A stretch of DNA of 10,547 bases from Ichthyophonus hoferi (lineage: Eukaryota > Opisthokonta > Ichthyosporea > Ichthyophonida > Ichthyophonidae), in NCBI GenBank assembly GCA_002751075.1, contig NAOQ01000613.1, forward strand, positions 2,209 through 12,755, given 5' to 3'. The notes beneath the pieces were generated by a model, which was not told where the DNA came from, did no database searches, and was given only the letters and a program-made list of their open reading frames with translations. The translations under genes and the position numbers were made by a program. This document shows positions 7,638-10,547 of the stretch, piece after piece. Positions within the stretch are counted from its first letter, which is position 1. The number at the start of each line of letters is the position of its first letter.

Positions 7638-8187
7638 TGTTAGAGGGAGAATAATTGTTGTAATATTAGGCTAGTAGACGTTTGCTTATGTTAATGATTA
7701 TCATGTGTGAATTACCGAGTCGCTAACCTCTTACTGGGCTATCTCATTGGTTAGTGTTATCAATCTTAGAATTACTTATAGTTAAGGTTCATTGGCCAAT
7801 TAACGGCACGATACTTAAAAATAGGTATTTTTTTATCCGGTATAATTAGATTAGAATATCGATTAATCTCGCCCTCCCTACCCAGCAAACCTCATTCTGG
7901 TCAAGCGTAGAGGAATCTATGATCACGGAATCAGAATCTATGACATCTATGAGTTTCGAGTAGTTTACTGAAATCGACGAGGAGACCTCTGACAATAATT
8001 AAAAAAATAACCCTAGCATAGCAATTCATAGACAACGAGTCAAACCCAAATGAAATTACTGCAGAGCCACTTCTCATTAGTGTCTTTTTTATTCACCGTA
8101 CAAATCATCCAGCTCTGGAATTCATGTAGCTTTCTCATAATATAGATCACATGTCTCCGTTAGCAACACGGCTTTCAAAAAAGCAAA
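7638..8187. other. Upstream region of the reductase gene, no gene seen
   Basis: There is no clear coding capacity. TGTTAGAGGG at 7638 looks like a copia LTR start, but no matching end or second copy was found. A short Ser/Glu-rich translation on the plus strand (about 7919-8000) is too weak to assign. The promoter of the downstream gene should lie here; no strong TATA box stands out, although TAATATAG (8138-8145) is a possible weak one. Confidence 0.35.
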
Positions 8188-8222
8188 TTGTTTTTTCTTT
8201 TTTCTTTTCTTTTTCTTTTTGA
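8188..8222 (+). promoter_or_regulatory. Pyrimidine-rich tract just upstream of the start codon
   Basis: About 30 bases of almost uninterrupted T with scattered C end 10 bases before the ATG at 8233. No AG lies between the tract and the ATG, so it is not a simple 3' splice site. It may mark the transcription start zone or the 5' UTR. Confidence 0.35.
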
Positions 8223-8232
8223 TATTGATACA

Positions 8233-9424
8233 ATGGCGGATAATTTTAACCGTTTCTGGATCCTCAGTGCTCATCCTATAGGTCACGTTAAGTCAAGTGA
8301 TATATCTCTAGAAACTAGACCTATTCCTATACCCACCGAGGGACAGGTTTTGGTTAGGAATAAATATATCTCTATAGACCCTATCCACCGTGTATGGATG
8401 AAGGATGTGCCAGCCTATATGCCTAACATAGCGATAGGGGAACACTTGAGGGCTGTCATTCTGGGAGAGGTTATAGAGAGTAAAAGTGAACGGTATAAGA
8501 AGGGGGATCATGTCACTGGTATGGGCGCAGTTGAGGTAGTTTTTCTATTAATTTTGACGTTAAAGCCTATTGAAGGACTTAGTTTTACTGTGTTGGGATT
8601 ATTTTATTATTTTTTATTATTGCTTTGTTGCTTTTTCATTCCATCTTTTTTCCTTTTTCCTGAGTTATGAACTAGCTTGACATACTGCTTTAATCTCCTT
8701 TATTATTATTACTACTACTATTGCTATTACTATTGGAAGCCAGCAGAACACTAGTAGATGATTTCCGTACACACAAGGAAGTTCATCACTGTACTAGTAT
8801 AATTTTATGGTAGTATTTATGTGCTAGCTATAATAGCAATATGGCCTATCACATTAATATACACATTGGTCTCAGTATTATTTCCTATTATATCGCCTTT
8901 CATGTACTTGTACATCTACATTTATTACAAGTATTTGTGGATTATTAATACGGATGTGAATTTCAAAGATATTGTACACGGTTATTCTTACTTCCTTTTC
9001 TTTTAGTAACATTTGTAAACACAATATAAATATATTGACAGGTATAGGATACATACACAAAACATGGCTTACAATATAAGCAATAAATAACAACAATACT
9101 CTATTATTTCTTTTTTTCTCTTTTTTTGTTTACTATATCTCTGTATCTCATAACAATATTTATTTTTTCTACAGGATTACTTCACTGCCGATGCCACCAC
9201 CTTATTCCTTGTATTTGACAATATTAACCTTACAACCAATCTCTCGATGTATGGCCTTGCCCAGGGCTTCACTGCATGGGCGGGTATGAATATCTGTGCT
9301 ATTCAGAAAGGAGACACCGTTGTAGTTAGTGCTGCTGCGGGTGCCGTAGAAAGTGTAGCTGGTGGGTTTAATATGGTAACAGCATTTAATAACTGATATC
9401 TTGCTGCTTTATAAGTTGAAATAC

Positions 9425-9462
<38 letters not shown>

Positions 9463-10187
9463 TTTGTAAGTATTCTGTAGCATTCTTTAGAAAATTCTGA
9501 AGATGAACATATTTATACCTAATTTTATAATATTTTATTATAAATAGTATTAGTAAGTTATGAATGATTCTTACCGCTATTCCTCAAGTTGTCATTCGTA
9601 TACATTAATATATGGTAATATCTTATCTATAAGTGGTTTTCATGTATTATTTCTATTACATACGCAAAAATAAGAATGACACATGTACGGACAGTCTAAC
9701 CTAGTAGTATACCATAAGAATTTACTGTGTGTATAGTTACATACCCTTCTAAAAAGTATAGATTACACGTATTATAACCTTACTGCACTTCCCATTAAAA
9801 TACACGTCCTCTCCCCTATTTTTTTCCCCTCCTATCTCTCCCTCTTTGCCTTTTCTTCCCTATTTTTTTTCTTTCTATAGGTCAAATTGCCAAAGCCCGT
9901 GGTGCGCGAACTATTGGTATTGTCGGCAGCCAGGCTAAAGCTGATTGGATCATTAATGATCTAGGGTTTGACGCTGCAATCAATTATAAGACGGAAGATG
10001 TTTCCAACAAATTGGCGGAGTTTGCACCTAATGGGGTAAATGCCCATTTTGAAAATGTAGGAGGAAAGATTTTAGATGCTGTTCTTGAAAACCTTGCAGA
10101 TTTCTCTAGGATTGTAATCTGTGGAATGATTTCAGGGTATAATGTTGACACTGCACCAATTAAAAACCTTGAGAACATATTATTGAG
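8233..10187 (+). CDS. NADP-dependent MDR reductase, CurA/prostaglandin-reductase type (3' end outside window)
   Basis: Exons are 8233-8535, 9175-9361 and 9881-10187; introns are GT-AG with phases 0, 1 and 2. They encode 265 complete residues of a family usually about 330-350 long, so the last 70 or so lie beyond the window. Members reduce the C=C bond of alpha,beta-unsaturated carbonyls with NADPH, in the cytosol. Residues 37-101 form the GroES-like fold (EGQVLVRNKYISIDP, then IGEHLRAVILGEV, GDHVTGMG). Residues 148-248 form the Rossmann part: VVSAAAGAVES, QIAKARGA, GSQAK with Lys183, INYKTED with Tyr199 (Lys and Tyr that hold the NADP 2'-phosphate in the family), FENVGG 220-225 and CGMIS 244-248. 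No structural-zinc cysteine cluster is present. Glu160 replaces the usual glycine of the cofactor loop. The ATG at 8233 is chosen because conserved sequence begins at RFWILSAHP and the context is strong (A at -3, G at +4); an upstream in-frame ATG at 8188 would only add a Phe-rich tract read from pyrimidine DNA. Confidence 0.88.
8536..9174 (+). other. Intron 1 of the reductase gene (639 bp, phase 0)
   Basis: The donor is GAG/GTAGTT and the acceptor TTTTTTCTACAG/GATTAC. A branch-point-like CTCATAAC lies about 25 bases before the acceptor. Splicing joins Glu101 to Asp102 within GMGAVE-DYF, matching the family pattern of a Gly-rich turn followed by (E/D)Y. Inside are an imperfect trinucleotide run (8699-8735), an imperfect hairpin (8751-8797) and AT-rich sequence whose open frames are not genes. 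Confidence 0.82.
8699..8735 (+). repeat. Imperfect (TAT/TAC)n trinucleotide repeat
   Basis: A run of TTA and CTA triplets inside intron 1, interrupted near its end by a G. It is a simple sequence repeat with no coding role. Confidence 0.6.
9362..9880 (+). other. Intron 2 of the reductase gene (519 bp, phase 1)
   Basis: The donor is GCTG/GTGGGT and the acceptor TTTCTATAG/GTCAAA, preceded by a long C/T-rich tract (about 9805-9878). Splicing completes Gly164 and gives VAGQIAK, the expected family sequence. It contains a perfect (AT)17 microsatellite. A strong unused donor-like GTAAGTATT lies at about 9466, just after the microsatellite. Confidence 0.82.
9427..9460. repeat. (AT)17 microsatellite in intron 2
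   Basis: 34 bases of uninterrupted AT dinucleotide, self-complementary and probably length-polymorphic. Confidence 0.9.
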
Positions 10188-10350
10188 GTAGGTTATTGAT
10201 GAATGTAGTATTATATGATTACGTAAAATATAGGATAAAATAATAAGATAATAGTGTAACATAATATAATAGCGGATAATTCTTGATTTTTGTTTATTCT
10301 TGTATACTTGTACCGTTAGTCTTACATGTACATAAATAAATACTTACTCA

Positions 10351-10376
10351 ATGTCCCTCTCTTTAGGTAAGTATAG
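10351..10376 (+). promoter_or_regulatory. Candidate recursive splice site in intron 3
   Basis: A pyrimidine tract ends in CTCTTTAG at 10366 and is directly followed by GTAAGTAT from 10367. This fused acceptor/donor is the known form of a ratchet point. It is 179 bases into intron 3, and a branch-like TACTTACTC lies at 10341-10349. The donor half is closer to the usual consensus than any of the three exon-end donors of this gene. It could alternatively be a chance juxtaposition. Confidence 0.5.
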
Positions 10377-10509
10377 ATGATATACAAAATTACATGCATA
10401 CTACTACGCATCCTCCTTAAACAGCAACTTTTACCAAGCACTATGCAACTTCCTGCTACTATGTATCATATATCCTTTATAGCATTATATATATTTGTTT
10501 ACACAGATA

Positions 10510-10514
<5 letters not shown>

Positions 10515-10547
<33 letters not shown>
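10515..10547. repeat. (AT)n microsatellite at the window end
   Basis: At least 33 bases of AT dinucleotide that continue past the window. It resembles the one in intron 2 and lies within intron 3. Confidence 0.85.

Larger units (their letters stand above)
10188..10547 (+). other. Intron 3 of the reductase gene (phase 2, runs past window end)
   Basis: The donor is TTGAG/GTAGGT at 10187/10188; reading through gives an immediate stop, so splicing is needed. The split codon AG- gives Arg or Ser, and Arg would fit the family after NLENILL. None of the acceptor-like AG sites downstream (10366, near 10427, near 10506) opens a frame resembling the family, so the next exon probably lies beyond 10547. 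Confidence 0.7.

Noticed and set aside
7638-7910. LTR-like sequence starting TGTTAGAGGG
   Set aside because: It has a suggestive start, but no second copy, no clear CA end and no flanking duplication could be found in the window.
7919-8000. Ser/Glu-rich stretch resembling the copia Gag N-terminal part
   Set aside because: Similarity is only compositional and no collinear alignment with A or B was convincing.
8821-9096. Hydrophobic small open frames on both strands within intron 1
   Set aside because: They are AT-rich intronic sequence read as Ile/Tyr/Leu-rich peptides, with no start context or homology signal.
10427-10485. Possible exon 4 after an AAACAG acceptor
   Set aside because: In the required phase the translation is short and unlike the family's sequence after NLENILL.
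1-10547. CRISPR array, tRNA or rRNA genes
   Set aside because: No regular repeat-spacer pattern and no cloverleaf or rRNA-like sequence was seen; the window is eukaryotic.

Overview
This is an AT-rich, intron-bearing, repeat-laden nuclear DNA segment from a eukaryote. The lineage cannot be fixed from the window. Signs of a eukaryote are GT-AG introns of about 520-640 bp with long polypyrimidine tracts, Ty1/copia-type retrotransposon remains, a MITE with target-site duplication, and (AT)n microsatellites.

Layout. Positions 1-2459 hold no recognisable gene. They carry a well-formed 266-bp non-autonomous DNA transposon (425-690, flanked by TAAGGTT on both sides), a diverged direct repeat around it, a possible 150-bp TA-flanked inverted-repeat element (1358-1507) and a small perfect hairpin (1663-1688).

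Positions about 2460-6960 are a graveyard of Ty1/copia elements. Element A lies on the plus strand (about 2618-4300). Element B, of a different copia family, lies on the minus strand (about 4330-6156). The two meet tail to tail near 4300-4400, and each is last recognisable at the GAG-pre-integrase region. A second copy of family A (6265-about 6775, minus strand) and a more diverged relative (about 6780-6960, minus strand) lie upstream of B. A near-perfect 33-bp foldback (6165-6264) sits exactly at the B/A2 boundary. All these elements are old and broken; no integrase or reverse transcriptase is seen.

Positions 6961-8187 are non-coding, with possible degraded LTR or leader sequence. From 8233 to beyond the window end lies the one convincing host gene. 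It is a zinc-independent medium-chain dehydrogenase/reductase of the NADP(H)-dependent CurA/YncB and prostaglandin-reductase type. Three exons are visible, 8233-8535, 9175-9361 and 9881-10187, with introns of phase 0, 1 and 2. Together they encode the first 265 complete residues, and the C-terminal part lies outside. Intron 3 holds a 3' splice site fused directly to a near-consensus 5' splice site at 10366/10367, a candidate recursive-splicing point. The nucleotide-binding loop carries Glu160 where the family normally has glycine.

The gene and the repeats show no functional link. The picture is a single metabolic gene beside a transposon-rich block. No wholly new biological system is evident; the best second-look items are the splice ratchet site, the MITE, the foldback and the odd cofactor-loop residue.
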